DNA of 64,000 nucleotides from Hyphomonas adhaerens MHS-3 (lineage in GTDB: Bacteria; Pseudomonadota; Alphaproteobacteria; Caulobacterales; Hyphomonadaceae). A program made the position numbers and the translations under genes. Shown one piece after another: positions 45,416-53,820 of the stretch (positions are counted from its first letter, which is position 1; each line of letters starts with the position of its first letter). The notes under the pieces are model-generated. The model did no database searches. It was not told the origin of the DNA and worked only from the letters and a program-made list of their open reading frames with translations. The stretch covers positions 186,001-250,000 of the forward strand of contig NZ_ARYH01000001.1 in the NCBI RefSeq assembly GCF_000685235.1. The letters run 5' to 3'.

Positions 45416-46756
45416 ATGACCTCCCCTATCGTTCGTTTCGCCCCTTCGCCAACCGGCCGCCTGCATGTCGGCAATGTGCGCACTGCGCTCATCAACTGGC
45501 TGTTCGCCCATAACCAGGGCGGCAAATTCATCCTGCGTATCGACGACACTGATGTGGAACGCTCCACAAAGGAGAATGAAGACGCGCTGAAGGTGGACCT
45601 TGAATGGCTGGGCCTCGTCTGGGCCGACACGTTCAACCAGTCCGCGCGATTCGACCAGTATGACGCCGCGGCTGACAAGCTGCGCGAAATGGGCCTGCTC
45701 TATCCGTGCTACGAGACGGCGGAAGAGCTGGACCGCAAGCGCAAGATCGCCCTCTCCCGCGGCCGCCCGCCGGTCTATGACCGGGCCGCGCTGGAGCTGA
45801 CGGACGACGAGAAGGCCAAACTCGAAGCCGAAGGCCGCCAGCCGCACTGGCGGTTCAAGCTGTCCGGCGAGCGCGTCGAGTGGGAAGACCTCGTGCGCGG
45901 CGCGCAGAGCATCGACACGTCCAGCCTGTCGGACCCGATCCTGATCCGCGGCGACGGCTCCTACCTCTACACGCTTCCCTCTGTCGTCGACGATATCGAG
46001 GCCGGCATCACCCATGTCGTGCGCGGGGAAGACCACGTCACCAATTCCGGCGCACAGATCGAGATCTTCAAGGCGCTCGGCGGTTCGGCCCCGGACATGG
46101 CGCACACGCCGCTGCTGATCGGCGCCGACGGACAGGGCCTGTCGAAGCGGCTCGGCTCGCTCTCCATGGGCGAACTGCGCGCGCAGGGCTATGAGCCGAT
46201 GTCGATCTGCTCGCTGCTGGCGAAGATCGGCACATCCGACAATGTCGAGGCGCGCGAAAGCCTGCAGCAGCTCTCCGATGAGTTCGACTTCGGCAAGATC
46301 GGCCGCTCCCCGGCCCGGTTCGACGAAGCGGAACTGAAAGGCCTCAACGCCGCGATCCTGCACGCCCTGCCCTTCGACGCGGTGAAAGACCGCCTCGCCG
46401 CGGTAGACCCGCGCGCGGCCGACGAAGCCTTCTGGACGGTGGTGCGGGCGAACTGTGCCCTGCTGCCGGACGTCGCCGGCTGGATCGACACGGTGTTCGG
46501 CGACATCACCCCGCTGGTGGACGATGAGGACAAGGACTTCGTCGCCACGGCTGCCACGCTGCTGCCGGAAGGCGAGCTGACAGCCGAGACCTGGAGCCAG
46601 TGGACAGGCGCCGTGAAGGCAGAGACCGGCCGCAAGGGCCGCAGCCTGTTCATGACGCTGCGCAAGGCCCTGACCGGCCAGGAACACGGCCCCGACATGG
46701 GCGCCCTCCTGCCGCTGATCGGCCGCGAACGGGCGCTGAAGCGTCTGGCTGGCTGA
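45416..46756 (+). CDS. gltX: Glutamyl-tRNA synthetase
   Basis: 446 residues, class I synthetase that charges tRNA-Glu (and perhaps tRNA-Gln in organisms using GatCAB). The ATP site is PSPTGRLHVGN (HVGN instead of HIGH, common in GluRS) and GLSKR is the KMSKS counterpart (about residue 240). RIDDTDVERS and VVRGEDHVTNS are also typical. ATG at 45416 starts at the conserved MTSPIVRFAPSPTG; the longer frame adds 17 unsupported residues. Alphaproteobacteria often have two gltX genes, and which one this is cannot be told here. Confidence 0.96.
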   Translation: MTSPIVRFAPSPTGRLHVGNVRTALINWLFAHNQGGKFILRIDDTDVERSTKENEDALKVDLEWLGLVWADTFNQSARFDQYDAAADKLREMGLLYPCYETAEELDRKRKIALSRGRPPVYDRAALELTDDEKAKLEAEGRQPHWRFKLSGERVEWEDLVRGAQSIDTSSLSDPILIRGDGSYLYTLPSVVDDIEAGITHVVRGEDHVTNSGAQIEIFKALGGSAPDMAHTPLLIGADGQGLSKRLGSLSMGELRAQGYEPMSICSLLAKIGTSDNVEARESLQQLSDEFDFGKIGRSPARFDEAELKGLNAAILHALPFDAVKDRLAAVDPRAADEAFWTVVRANCALLPDVAGWIDTVFGDITPLVDDEDKDFVATAATLLPEGELTAETWSQWTGAVKAETGRKGRSLFMTLRKALTGQEHGPDMGALLPLIGRERALKRLAG

Positions 46757-46783
46757 TACCGGGACAGGCAAGTTCCTGATTTT

Positions 46784-46798
46784 GTTCCGTTTTGGTTC
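46784..46798. promoter_or_regulatory. LexA (SOS) box 1, GTTC-N7-GTTC
   Basis: GTTCCGTTTTGGTTC is an exact match to the alphaproteobacterial LexA direct repeat GTTC-N7-GTTC. It lies 145 bases upstream of the small gene at 46943. Confidence 0.7.
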
Positions 46799-46803
46799 GA
46801 CGT

Positions 46804-46818
46804 GAACAAAAATGGAAC
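46804..46818. promoter_or_regulatory. LexA (SOS) box 2, GAAC-N7-GAAC
   Basis: GAACAAAAATGGAAC is an exact inverse match, five bases after box 1, so the two form an inverted pair (13 of 15 bases complementary). A third, imperfect copy, ATTC-N7-GTTC, is at 46842-46856. Confidence 0.7.
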
Positions 46819-46942
46819 TTTTTCCTTTCCAAAACGTGAATATTCTGCTTATGTTCTCCTATCGCAGGACGGGTGGAACGACACCTTCCTGCATGGGTTT
46901 CAAGCGCCACAAAGTTGGCAAAGAGAGCTGAGGAGTTGCGGG

Positions 46943-47266
46943 ATGGTTCGGTTGGTCATCAAGGGATGTGAGTTTGATCCGGCGCAGGTGAAGGATGTCG
47001 TTTTCGGCGACAGCTTCCGCATGGAGCTCGACAAGGCGATGGAACTGGCAGACGCCGGCGTCGAATTCTGGGCCGCCGGTCCGGACAGCGCCATGGCCCG
47101 CGTCATCCTTGGCGAGAATGAATATGGCGAGCGCATCCTGAAGACCGAAGCCATCGCCTTTGCCGCCAATCATCTTGGCGAGATCGTCGCCCCGCCGGTC
47201 GTGCGCCGCCCCTACCGCGCCGAGACACATGTTCCTGCACGGATGGATTTCGCCGTCGCAGCTTAA
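46943..47266 (+). CDS. Small SOS-linked protein of unknown function
   Basis: 107 residues, not recognised. ATG at 46943 follows GAGGAG. The sequence is soluble, without signal peptide or membrane helix: MVRLVIKGCEFDPAQVKDVVFG, a middle acidic ELADAGVEFWAAGPD and a short basic C-terminal VVRRPYRAETH. Upstream there are two exact and one imperfect LexA boxes and no other gene, so it is probably DNA-damage induced. Convergent with liuD; a hairpin lies between. Confidence 0.75.
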   Translation: MVRLVIKGCEFDPAQVKDVVFGDSFRMELDKAMELADAGVEFWAAGPDSAMARVILGENEYGERILKTEAIAFAANHLGEIVAPPVVRRPYRAETHVPARMDFAVAA

Positions 47267-47312
47267 GTCACGCAGCGGCCCTCACCTTCCGCCCGCGCCA
47301 GAACGGTGCAGC

Positions 47313-47336
47313 CACCTCCCCCGGACGCGGGAGGTG
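47313..47336. terminator. Hairpin between convergent genes
   Basis: CACCTCCC-N8-GGGAGGTG is a perfect 8-bp stem between the SOS-linked gene and liuD, with no T-run. It may end or protect both transcripts. Confidence 0.4.
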
Positions 47337-47340
47337 AGGG

Positions 47341-49245
47341 TTACTCCGCCACCAGCTGAACCAGGATATCACCTTCGGAGACCTGGTCTCCCACCTTGCC
47401 TGCCACGGTTTCCACGACCCCGTCGCGCGGCGCGGTCAGCGCATGTTCCATCTTCATGGCTTCCATCACGGCAACCGTGTCACCGCGCGTTACCTCCGCG
47501 CCGGCCTCGACCGAAATCGACAGGACCTTGCCCGGCATCGGCGCGCTGACATGGTCACCGCCGAGCACGGCTTCGACATCCGCATCGAACTCCGGCACCT
47601 CGACCAGCACCGTGTCACCGCCCGTCGTGACCGCGTAGCGGCGGGGCGAAATGTCCGTTACCAGCGGCAGGGGCGTCTCGGGAGGCAGATCCCATGCATC
47701 CGGATCCACCCAATCGGCATCGGCGCCGACCGCCACCATGACCTTGTGCACCGGCGCCGTGTTCATGCGCCAGCCATCCTGGAGGCCCCATGGCGTTGCG
47801 CCGCCCGCCTCATTGAGGCGCACATCGCAAACGGCCATGACGGAGGCAAGCTCGTGTTCCGCAGGCGGAAGGGTCAGCGCCTCGCCCGCCTCCGCAATCC
47901 AGTTCACATGGTGGGAATGGTTGAGGAAGGCGTCCGATGACGCACAGCGGCTGAGGAAGCCCGCATTCGACGGCACACCGGCGAGCTGCAGGTGCGACAG
48001 GGCGGAGATCAGTTTCTCGCAGGTCGCATGGCGATTACCGTCATGCACGATCAGCTTGGCGATCATGGAATCATAGTTCGACGGCACGCGGTCGCCCGTC
48101 TCGAACCCGGCATCCCAGCGGATCGTTTCACCGTCTACCGGCTCCATCAGGCCGAATTCCAGGATCAGGCCCGCGCCGGGCAGGAAGCCTTCGGCCGGGT
48201 CCTCGGCGCAGATCCGCGCCTCGATGGCATGGCCATGCAGCGGGATGTCCTGCTGGTGCAGCGGCAGCAAGTCGCCAGAGGCCACGCGCAATTGCCACTC
48301 AACCAGGTCCTGCCTCGTGATCATCTCGGTCACCGGGTGCTCCACCTGCAGGCGGGTGTTCATTTCGAGGAACCAGAACGTATCGAGCGAGAGCGGTTTT
48401 GATCCGTCTACGATGAATTCCACCGTACCGGCGCCTTCGTATTTCACGGCCTTCGTCAGCGCCACGGCCGCGTCCGTCATCGCCTTGCGGACGTCTTCCG
48501 GCATGCCGGGCGCAGGCGCCTCCTCGATCACTTTCTGGCGGCGGCGCTGCAGCGAGCAGTCGCGCTCATACAGGTGGACGGCATTGCCATGGGAATCCCC
48601 GAACACCTGCACCTCGATATGGCGCGGCTGTTCGACCAGCTTTTCCAGCATCACGCGGCCATCGCCGAAGCTGCTCTCAGCCTCGCGCACGGCGCTTTCC
48701 AGTTCGGCGGCCAGTTCCGACGCCTTGGTGACGAGGCGGATGCCCCGGCCCCCGCCCCCGGCGACTGCCTTGATCAGCAGCGGGAAGCCGATCTCTTTCG
48801 CCGCCTCGGTCAGCGTCTTTGCGTCCTGCGCCTCGCCGCGATAGCCGGGCAGCACGGGCACGCCCGCCTCCTCAGCGATGCGTTTCGCCTCATCCTTCGG
48901 CCCCATCGACCGGATGGCAGACGCCGGCGGGCCGACCCAGATCAAGCCCGCCTTCACGACGGCCTCGGCAAAGTCGGCATTCTCCGACAGGAAGCCATAG
49001 CCGGGATGGATCGCATCGGCGCCGGTCTCTTTGGCGGCCGCAAGGATGGCCTCGACCTTCAGGTAGCTCTCTGCGGCGGGCGCCGGGCCGATGTGCACGG
49101 CCTCATCGGCCTCGCGCACGTGTTTGGCGCGCGCATCGGCATCGGAATAGACGGCGACGGTCGCGATGCCGAGGTCCCGGCAGGTGGCAAAGATGCGGCA
49201 GGCAATCTCGCCCCTATTGGCGACGAGAAGTTTGGTGATTTTCAT
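47341..49245 (-). CDS. liuD: Methylcrotonyl-CoA carboxylase biotin-carrying (alpha) subunit
   Basis: 634 residues. Biotin carboxylase domain (KLLVANRGEIACRIF, GYGFLSENADFA, the ATP-grasp GGGGRGIRLV and EMNTRLQVEHPVTE), then a linker and a biotinyl domain with EAMKMEH (Lys about residue 600). It carboxylates 3-methylcrotonyl-CoA in leucine breakdown together with the subunit at 53821. Acetyl- or propionyl-CoA carboxylase subunits look alike, but the other liu genes nearby fix the assignment. Start overlaps the DUF817 stop by 32 bases. Confidence 0.9.
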   Translation of the reverse strand: MKITKLLVANRGEIACRIFATCRDLGIATVAVYSDADARAKHVREADEAVHIGPAPAAESYLKVEAILAAAKETGADAIHPGYGFLSENADFAEAVVKAGLIWVGPPASAIRSMGPKDEAKRIAEEAGVPVLPGYRGEAQDAKTLTEAAKEIGFPLLIKAVAGGGGRGIRLVTKASELAAELESAVREAESSFGDGRVMLEKLVEQPRHIEVQVFGDSHGNAVHLYERDCSLQRRRQKVIEEAPAPGMPEDVRKAMTDAAVALTKAVKYEGAGTVEFIVDGSKPLSLDTFWFLEMNTRLQVEHPVTEMITRQDLVEWQLRVASGDLLPLHQQDIPLHGHAIEARICAEDPAEGFLPGAGLILEFGLMEPVDGETIRWDAGFETGDRVPSNYDSMIAKLIVHDGNRHATCEKLISALSHLQLAGVPSNAGFLSRCASSDAFLNHSHHVNWIAEAGEALTLPPAEHELASVMAVCDVRLNEAGGATPWGLQDGWRMNTAPVHKVMVAVGADADWVDPDAWDLPPETPLPLVTDISPRRYAVTTGGDTVLVEVPEFDADVEAVLGGDHVSAPMPGKVLSISVEAGAEVTRGDTVAVMEAMKMEHALTAPRDGVVETVAGKVGDQVSEGDILVQLVAE

Positions 49246-50131
49246 GGGACGGCCCTCCCGTGCCCCACTGGCTGCCGCGATGGACGGCAGCGACCAGGAC
49301 GAAACTGATGATCATCAGCAGATACCACGATCCGAGTTTCGATAAAGAGACCGGGTGCCAGCCGTCCTCCTGCCCCGGATAGGCCCAGGCCCTGGCGAAG
49401 GTGCCGATATTCTCCGCAAACCAGATGAACAGGGCGACCAGCAGGAAACCGACCACCAGCGGCATCGGCCGGTGGTGCCGGTCGGGCCGGAACCGGACGA
49501 GGCACGGTCCGTAAACCACTGCCGTGCCCGCAAACAAAGCGAGGCGCACATCCGGCAGCCAGTGGTGGGCGAAGAAATTCACATAGATCGCCGCCGCCAG
49601 CAGGCCCTGCAGCCAGAGCGGCGGGAAGCGGTCAAACCGGAAATCGAAAATCCGCCAGACCCGGGCGAGATACGACCCGACCGCGGCATACATGAAGCCC
49701 GTAAACAGCGGCACCGCCCCGATCCGCAGCACGCTTTCCTCCGGATAGATCCAGCTGCCATGGGCGGTCTTGAACAATTCCATGATCGTGCCGGTGATGT
49801 GGAAGACGAGGATCACCTTCGCCTCCTCCAGCGTCTCCAGCCCCGTCCACAGCATCAGGACCTGGATCAACACCGCGCCGATCACCAGGAAATCGTAGCG
49901 CGAGACCGGCGCCTCCTCCGGATACCAGAGGAAGGTGACGAGTAAGAGGCCCAGCATCGCCCCGCCGAACAGGCAGGCCCAGCCCTGTTTGATGCCGAAG
50001 CTGACAAATTCGAAGGCGGCGAGGCTCCATGGCCCCCTCACCCAGCGCGCACGCAGGGCTTCGCGCCCGGCATGCAGGCGGCGCTGGACGGCATTGGGCC
50101 GGGACGGGCCGAAGGCGGGGGGCGCGGTCAT
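49214..50131 (-). CDS. DUF817 membrane protein
   Basis: 305 residues with about eight membrane helices of the DUF817 family (function unknown). Conserved pieces visible are FEFVSFGIKQGWACLFGG, GTIMELFKTAHGSWIYPEE and PLFTGFMYAAVGSY. It is upstream of and overlaps liuD, so probably on the same transcript, although no link to leucine metabolism is known. ATG at 50131 follows AAGGGGC. Confidence 0.85.
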   Translation of the reverse strand: MTAPPAFGPSRPNAVQRRLHAGREALRARWVRGPWSLAAFEFVSFGIKQGWACLFGGAMLGLLLVTFLWYPEEAPVSRYDFLVIGAVLIQVLMLWTGLETLEEAKVILVFHITGTIMELFKTAHGSWIYPEESVLRIGAVPLFTGFMYAAVGSYLARVWRIFDFRFDRFPPLWLQGLLAAAIYVNFFAHHWLPDVRLALFAGTAVVYGPCLVRFRPDRHHRPMPLVVGFLLVALFIWFAENIGTFARAWAYPGQEDGWHPVSLSKLGSWYLLMIISFVLVAAVHRGSQWGTGGPSHENHQTSRRQ

Positions 50132-50281
50132 GCCCCTTGCTCTGACACGCCTTCAAGGCGGGTTTCAGGCCGGTTCATGGCCCTTCGCGCGCCTCGCCCG
50201 CCCTCGTCATGGCCATATCCTGCCCTTGCGCGGCGCCGAACCCTTTGTAAGGGTTAACGGCCTGAATCGGAGGGAAGAGAC

Positions 50282-50626
50282 ATGGCCTATGCATCTGGCG
50301 TCAGACTGAGCAGCCTTGCGGGTCTCGTGGGGGCCGCTGTCGGCGGATATATCGGCTACACACAGGCCGGGCATGTCAGCGAGCTTGAGCCCATTGCCGG
50401 CGCGCTGATCCTTGGCGTGACCGGCCTCGTGGTCGGCAGTGCGGGCGCCTATCTGCTCAAATCGCTGATGCAATTCCTGATCTACCTGATCATGTTCGGC
50501 GTGCTCGCCTATGTGTTCCAGCACCAGATCGAGCAGTTAACCGGGATCAACCCGGTCAACGCGACGATCAGCCTGTTGGAAGACATCGGCCTGCCTGTGA
50601 AGAGCATGCGGAAGTCGCTGGAATAA
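50282..50626 (+). CDS. Small membrane protein of unknown function
   Basis: 114 residues with three predicted membrane segments (LAGLVGAAVGGYIGY, AGALILGVTGLVVGSAGAYLL, FLIYLIMFGVLAYVF) and a short soluble tail. CGGAGGGAAGAG precedes the ATG, which is good support that it is real. The glycine-rich first segment resembles glycine-zipper proteins. No family recognised. Convergent with liuC, 4 bases apart. Confidence 0.72.
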   Translation: MAYASGVRLSSLAGLVGAAVGGYIGYTQAGHVSELEPIAGALILGVTGLVVGSAGAYLLKSLMQFLIYLIMFGVLAYVFQHQIEQLTGINPVNATISLLEDIGLPVKSMRKSLE

Positions 50627-50630
50627 GGCC

Positions 50631-51431
50631 CTAGCGGACCCAGTTCGGGCGCCGCTTTTCGAGGAAGGCGGATATGCCTTCCTTGCCCTCGTCGGAAACC
50701 CGCCGCGCGGCGATCCGCTTTGCCGTCTCATGGCCAAGGTCCCGGTCGATGATCTGGCCCGTGACGTCGGCGACCAGTTTCTTCGCATCAGCCACAGCGC
50801 CCGGCGCCGCGGAGAAGACGAGATTGGCAAGGTGCTCTTCCATCTTCGTCATCTCTTCCAGGCTCTCGACGACATACTGGACGAGGCCGATCTTCTCGGC
50901 AAAGGCGGCATCGAAGGTTTCCGCCGTCGTGAACAGCGCGCGCGCCCAGCGCGGGCCGATGGCGTCGATCACATAGGGGCTGATCGTGGCCGGTGTCAGG
51001 CCGAGGCGGACTTCGGAGAAACGGAACTTGGTGTTCGACATGGCCACGGCCACGTCACAGGCCGCCACCAGCCCTGCGCCGCCGCCCATAGCCCCGCCCT
51101 GCACCATGGCAAGCGTCATTTGCGGCATCTCGTAGAGCGACTGCAGCATCTCGGCGAGGTTCACCGCATCGCGCACATTGTCCTCTTTCGTGTGCGTGGC
51201 GGCGCGCTTCATCCAGTTGAGATCGGCCCCGGCGCTGAACGTGTGGCCATTGCCGCGCAGGATCATCATGCGGATCGTGGGCTGGTCGGCGATCGTCTTG
51301 AACGCGTCGGTCAGCTCGGCGATCAGCTCCATATTGAAGGCATTGTGCACGTCGGGCCGGTTGATGACGACGACGGCGAGCCCCTCTTCGGTGGCTTCGA
51401 GTTTGATGAGATCGTAATCGGAATCGCGCAT
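50631..51431 (-). CDS. liuC: Methylglutaconyl-CoA hydratase (enoyl-CoA hydratase family)
   Basis: 266 residues, crotonase fold. NRPDVHNAFNMELIAEL, FSAGADLNWMKRAA (oxyanion hole), VQGGAMGGGAGLVAACDVAVA and FSEVRLGLTPATISPYV are the family landmarks. The Leu-Asn-Trp-Met stretch after GAD is typical of LiuC/AUH, which hydrates 3-methylglutaconyl-CoA to HMG-CoA. ATG at 51431 follows GCGAGGG. Its role fits between the carboxylase genes found 5' and 3' of it. Confidence 0.85.
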   Translation of the reverse strand: MRDSDYDLIKLEATEEGLAVVVINRPDVHNAFNMELIAELTDAFKTIADQPTIRMMILRGNGHTFSAGADLNWMKRAATHTKEDNVRDAVNLAEMLQSLYEMPQMTLAMVQGGAMGGGAGLVAACDVAVAMSNTKFRFSEVRLGLTPATISPYVIDAIGPRWARALFTTAETFDAAFAEKIGLVQYVVESLEEMTKMEEHLANLVFSAAPGAVADAKKLVADVTGQIIDRDLGHETAKRIAARRVSDEGKEGISAFLEKRRPNWVR

Positions 51432-51518
51432 GGGGCCCTCGCGTTGTAATTCTGAGAGTCTTTTGGACCGCTCACGCGCTGACGGCAACCGGCCTTCCGC
51501 CGCAGGCCGCCTGCTGGC

Positions 51519-52532
51519 TCAGGACGCAACCTGCCGGTAATGGCTCGACGGCCTCAGCGCCGGCTTCTCGACCAGGTGCCAGAGCAGGAAGCTCGCCGCG
51601 AAGACGAACAGCGCGGCAATGGCAAAGCCCGCGGCAAAACCGAGCTGCACGAACAGGCCCGCCATGATCATGGCCTGCAGGATCGGGAAGTGGGTGATGT
51701 AGACGCCATAACTGACATCGCCGAAGCGCGCGGCGTTGAGTACCGGACCGGGCAGGAAGGCGATAGCCGCGATGGTGCCGGCAAGACCCGCCGCCCGCAG
51801 CGGCGCGGCAAAGGGGTGCGCAAAGCTTGCCGCCAGCAGCAAAAGCCCAACCGCGCCGAAGAGCATCGGGCGCGCCTTCGCCACATGCCAAAGGCCCCAG
51901 AGCGCGATGCCGCTGGCAAAAAAGGCGAGTTGCCCCGGCAACTGGCGGGCAAGGTCCGGCGCCTGTGAATTCTGGAGGAGCACCGGCACCAAATGCCGCC
52001 ACGCCTCCCCGCCCGCATAAAGCAAGGCCAGCACGACCCACCCTGCCCGTCCAAAGGCCCGCATCAGGACCGCGATCACCGGCAGGGCGATGTAGAACAT
52101 CACCTCCACTTTCAGCGTCCAGAGCGCGCCGTTCACGGCGGTGAACCGATTGTCCGCGAAGAGCCCGGGCAGATCCGGCGACAGGAAGTTCAGGAAAACG
52201 AGGTTGGCCCCGACATACCGCGCAACCCCGGCGGCATTGCCGGTCAGCGCCAGGCTGACTGCGGCGGGAATGAGAATGACCGTAGCATAGGCCGGATAGA
52301 GCCGCCGGACGCGCTTGCCGGTATAATTCGCCACCGTCTTCGAGCGGGCGAGCGATCCTGCCACCAGCGCACCGGAGACGATGAAGAAGCCCTGGATCGA
52401 AAGCTCCGCCGCCACGGCCAGGCCGGATTCCAGCGGGCCGGACGGATCCAGCGCGGTCAGCGCGACCGCATGAAAGGCGAAGACGGCCGTCGCCAGGACG
52501 AGCCGGATAAGGTCGAATCGATTTCCGGACAT
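51519..52532 (-). CDS. Acyltransferase family 3 membrane protein (OafA/YrhL type)
   Basis: 337 residues with about ten membrane helices. The N-terminal NRFDLIRLVLATAVFAFHAV carries the family His (catalytic in this family), followed by SIQGFFIVSGALVAGS and GALWTLKVEVMFYIALP, the standard signature. It transfers acyl groups to surface glycans or other carbohydrates. The acceptor is unknown and no glycan cluster is nearby. ATG at 52532 follows GGCGGGAGT. Confidence 0.9.
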   Translation of the reverse strand: MSGNRFDLIRLVLATAVFAFHAVALTALDPSGPLESGLAVAAELSIQGFFIVSGALVAGSLARSKTVANYTGKRVRRLYPAYATVILIPAAVSLALTGNAAGVARYVGANLVFLNFLSPDLPGLFADNRFTAVNGALWTLKVEVMFYIALPVIAVLMRAFGRAGWVVLALLYAGGEAWRHLVPVLLQNSQAPDLARQLPGQLAFFASGIALWGLWHVAKARPMLFGAVGLLLLAASFAHPFAAPLRAAGLAGTIAAIAFLPGPVLNAARFGDVSYGVYITHFPILQAMIMAGLFVQLGFAAGFAIAALFVFAASFLLWHLVEKPALRPSSHYRQVAS

Positions 52533-52613
52533 ACTCCCGCCTTTCCGCTGGCGGTTTAGCCCGTTTCGATCACGCCCGGAAGGGATGACACCGGCAATCT
52601 GATACCTGCCTGC

Positions 52614-52649
52614 AAAAAGCGACGGCCCCCCGCCGCGCGCGGGAGGCCG
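52614..52649 (-). terminator. Intrinsic terminator downstream of the EF-hand gene
   Basis: An 11-bp GC stem (CGGCCTCCCGC/GCGGGGGGCCG, one G-T pair) with a 5-base loop lies 20 bases past the stop codon and is followed on the minus strand by CTTTTT. Confidence 0.8.
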
Positions 52650-52669
52650 CCTTCGGACGGTGCTCGAGC

Positions 52670-52996
52670 TCAGCTCGTTTTACCGTCCGGTTCCTGTGCG
52701 TCGTCAATTCCGTTTTCGGGGACCAGGCGCTTGGGGCCGGCGCGCCAGGCGTCAATGATGGCATTGTATTCGGCCTCAAGCACATAGCCGTCGGCATCGG
52801 CGTCGAACTTTGTGAACTTGGCCATGGCCTCGGATTCGGTGGCCCGGCCGCCGGAGGTTTTCCAGGAAACGAATTCGGCCTCGCTGAGGCGGCCATCGGC
52901 GTCTGTATCGAGGCCGGAGAAGTCCGGCATCTCTCCGGCATGGCCCATCAGGGCCGTGGCAAAGGCGGCGACCACAAGGAATGGGGTGCGTTGCAT
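52670..52996 (-). CDS. Exported EF-hand calcium-binding protein
   Basis: 108 residues with a signal peptide (PFLVVAAFATALMGHAG) and two canonical EF-hand loops, DTDADGRLSEAEF and DADADGYVLEAEY, at about residues 30-42 and 65-77. Acidic and periplasmic; likely a calcium buffer or sensor. AGGAGAG precedes the ATG. No partner evident. Confidence 0.85.
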   Translation of the reverse strand: MQRTPFLVVAAFATALMGHAGEMPDFSGLDTDADGRLSEAEFVSWKTSGGRATESEAMAKFTKFDADADGYVLEAEYNAIIDAWRAGPKRLVPENGIDDAQEPDGKTS

Positions 52997-53148
52997 GACA
53001 TCTCTCCTGATTGTGCTGCGCCACCGCCAGTTGCGGCACTGGCCTGCGACACGAGGAGCCTACGTCAGGGACGCGTTCATGTTGCGTGAAAACGGGTTCA
53101 CGACACGATTTTAATAATCCGGCCTACTGATCCCTTACCGGGTACGGA

Positions 53149-53730
53149 TCAGGTGCCCTCGGCGCCGATCTTGCGGCAGAAGGTTTCCCAGGACCGGTAG
53201 CCTTCCTCGCCAAGTTCCCCCGCTCCGCCGATGATCGTGTGATGAAGGGGATGGAAACCGGACAGTCCGAGCAGGCCGCGCTCCAGCGCCTTCAAGGCCC
53301 CGGCATCCATACCGAACCGGTAGACGAGGCCTGGCATGCCCATGGAGACGAGCACGCGGGCGGACTTGCCCTTCATCATCTGGGCGGGCCAGCCATTGTC
53401 GCTTTCGCCGAGGAAGAACTCGCCCCGCGCGGCCTGTTCGAAGAAGGCTTTCAGCATGGCGGGCATGTTGCCCATCCAGAGCGGGAACGCGATCAGCAGG
53501 TGCTCGGCTGCGGCGATCTTCTCCCGTTCTGTCAGGATCGGTTCGGGCGGCGGGGTCTCGAACTCCTCCGCGGACCGCAACAGCGGTATGTCGAGTGCGG
53601 CGACATCAATGCGGGTGACGGTATGGCCCGCGCTTTCCGCGCCATCGGCATAAGCGTCGCACAGGGCGTGGATCAGGTGTTTCGGATCCGGGTCCGGATG
53701 GCCGTTGATGATGCAGATGGATTTGGTCAT
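53149..53730 (-). CDS. NAD(P)H dehydrogenase (quinone)-like flavodoxin-fold protein
   Basis: 193 residues, FMN/FAD flavodoxin-like fold of the KefF/MdaB/NQO group. ICIINGHPDPDPKHL is the nucleotide-binding loop, FPLWMGNMPAMLKAFFEQA the second family block. Two-electron reduction of quinones or nitro compounds is the usual activity, protecting against redox cycling. No K+ antiporter is adjacent, so a KefF role is not supported. Substrate unknown. Confidence 0.85.
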   Translation of the reverse strand: MTKSICIINGHPDPDPKHLIHALCDAYADGAESAGHTVTRIDVAALDIPLLRSAEEFETPPPEPILTEREKIAAAEHLLIAFPLWMGNMPAMLKAFFEQAARGEFFLGESDNGWPAQMMKGKSARVLVSMGMPGLVYRFGMDAGALKALERGLLGLSGFHPLHHTIIGGAGELGEEGYRSWETFCRKIGAEGT

Positions 53731-53820
53731 GGGCGGGTCCCTCTTCCTGTCTCATCGCGTGACAGGATGATGCCAGACCTCTGACGCAGCGCAATCCGCA
53801 AACGTCCCTAGATTAACCTG

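Noticed and set aside
45323-46771. 482-residue minus-strand frame over gltX
   Set aside because: Antisense shadow; Arg/Gln/Ala-rich translation without domains.
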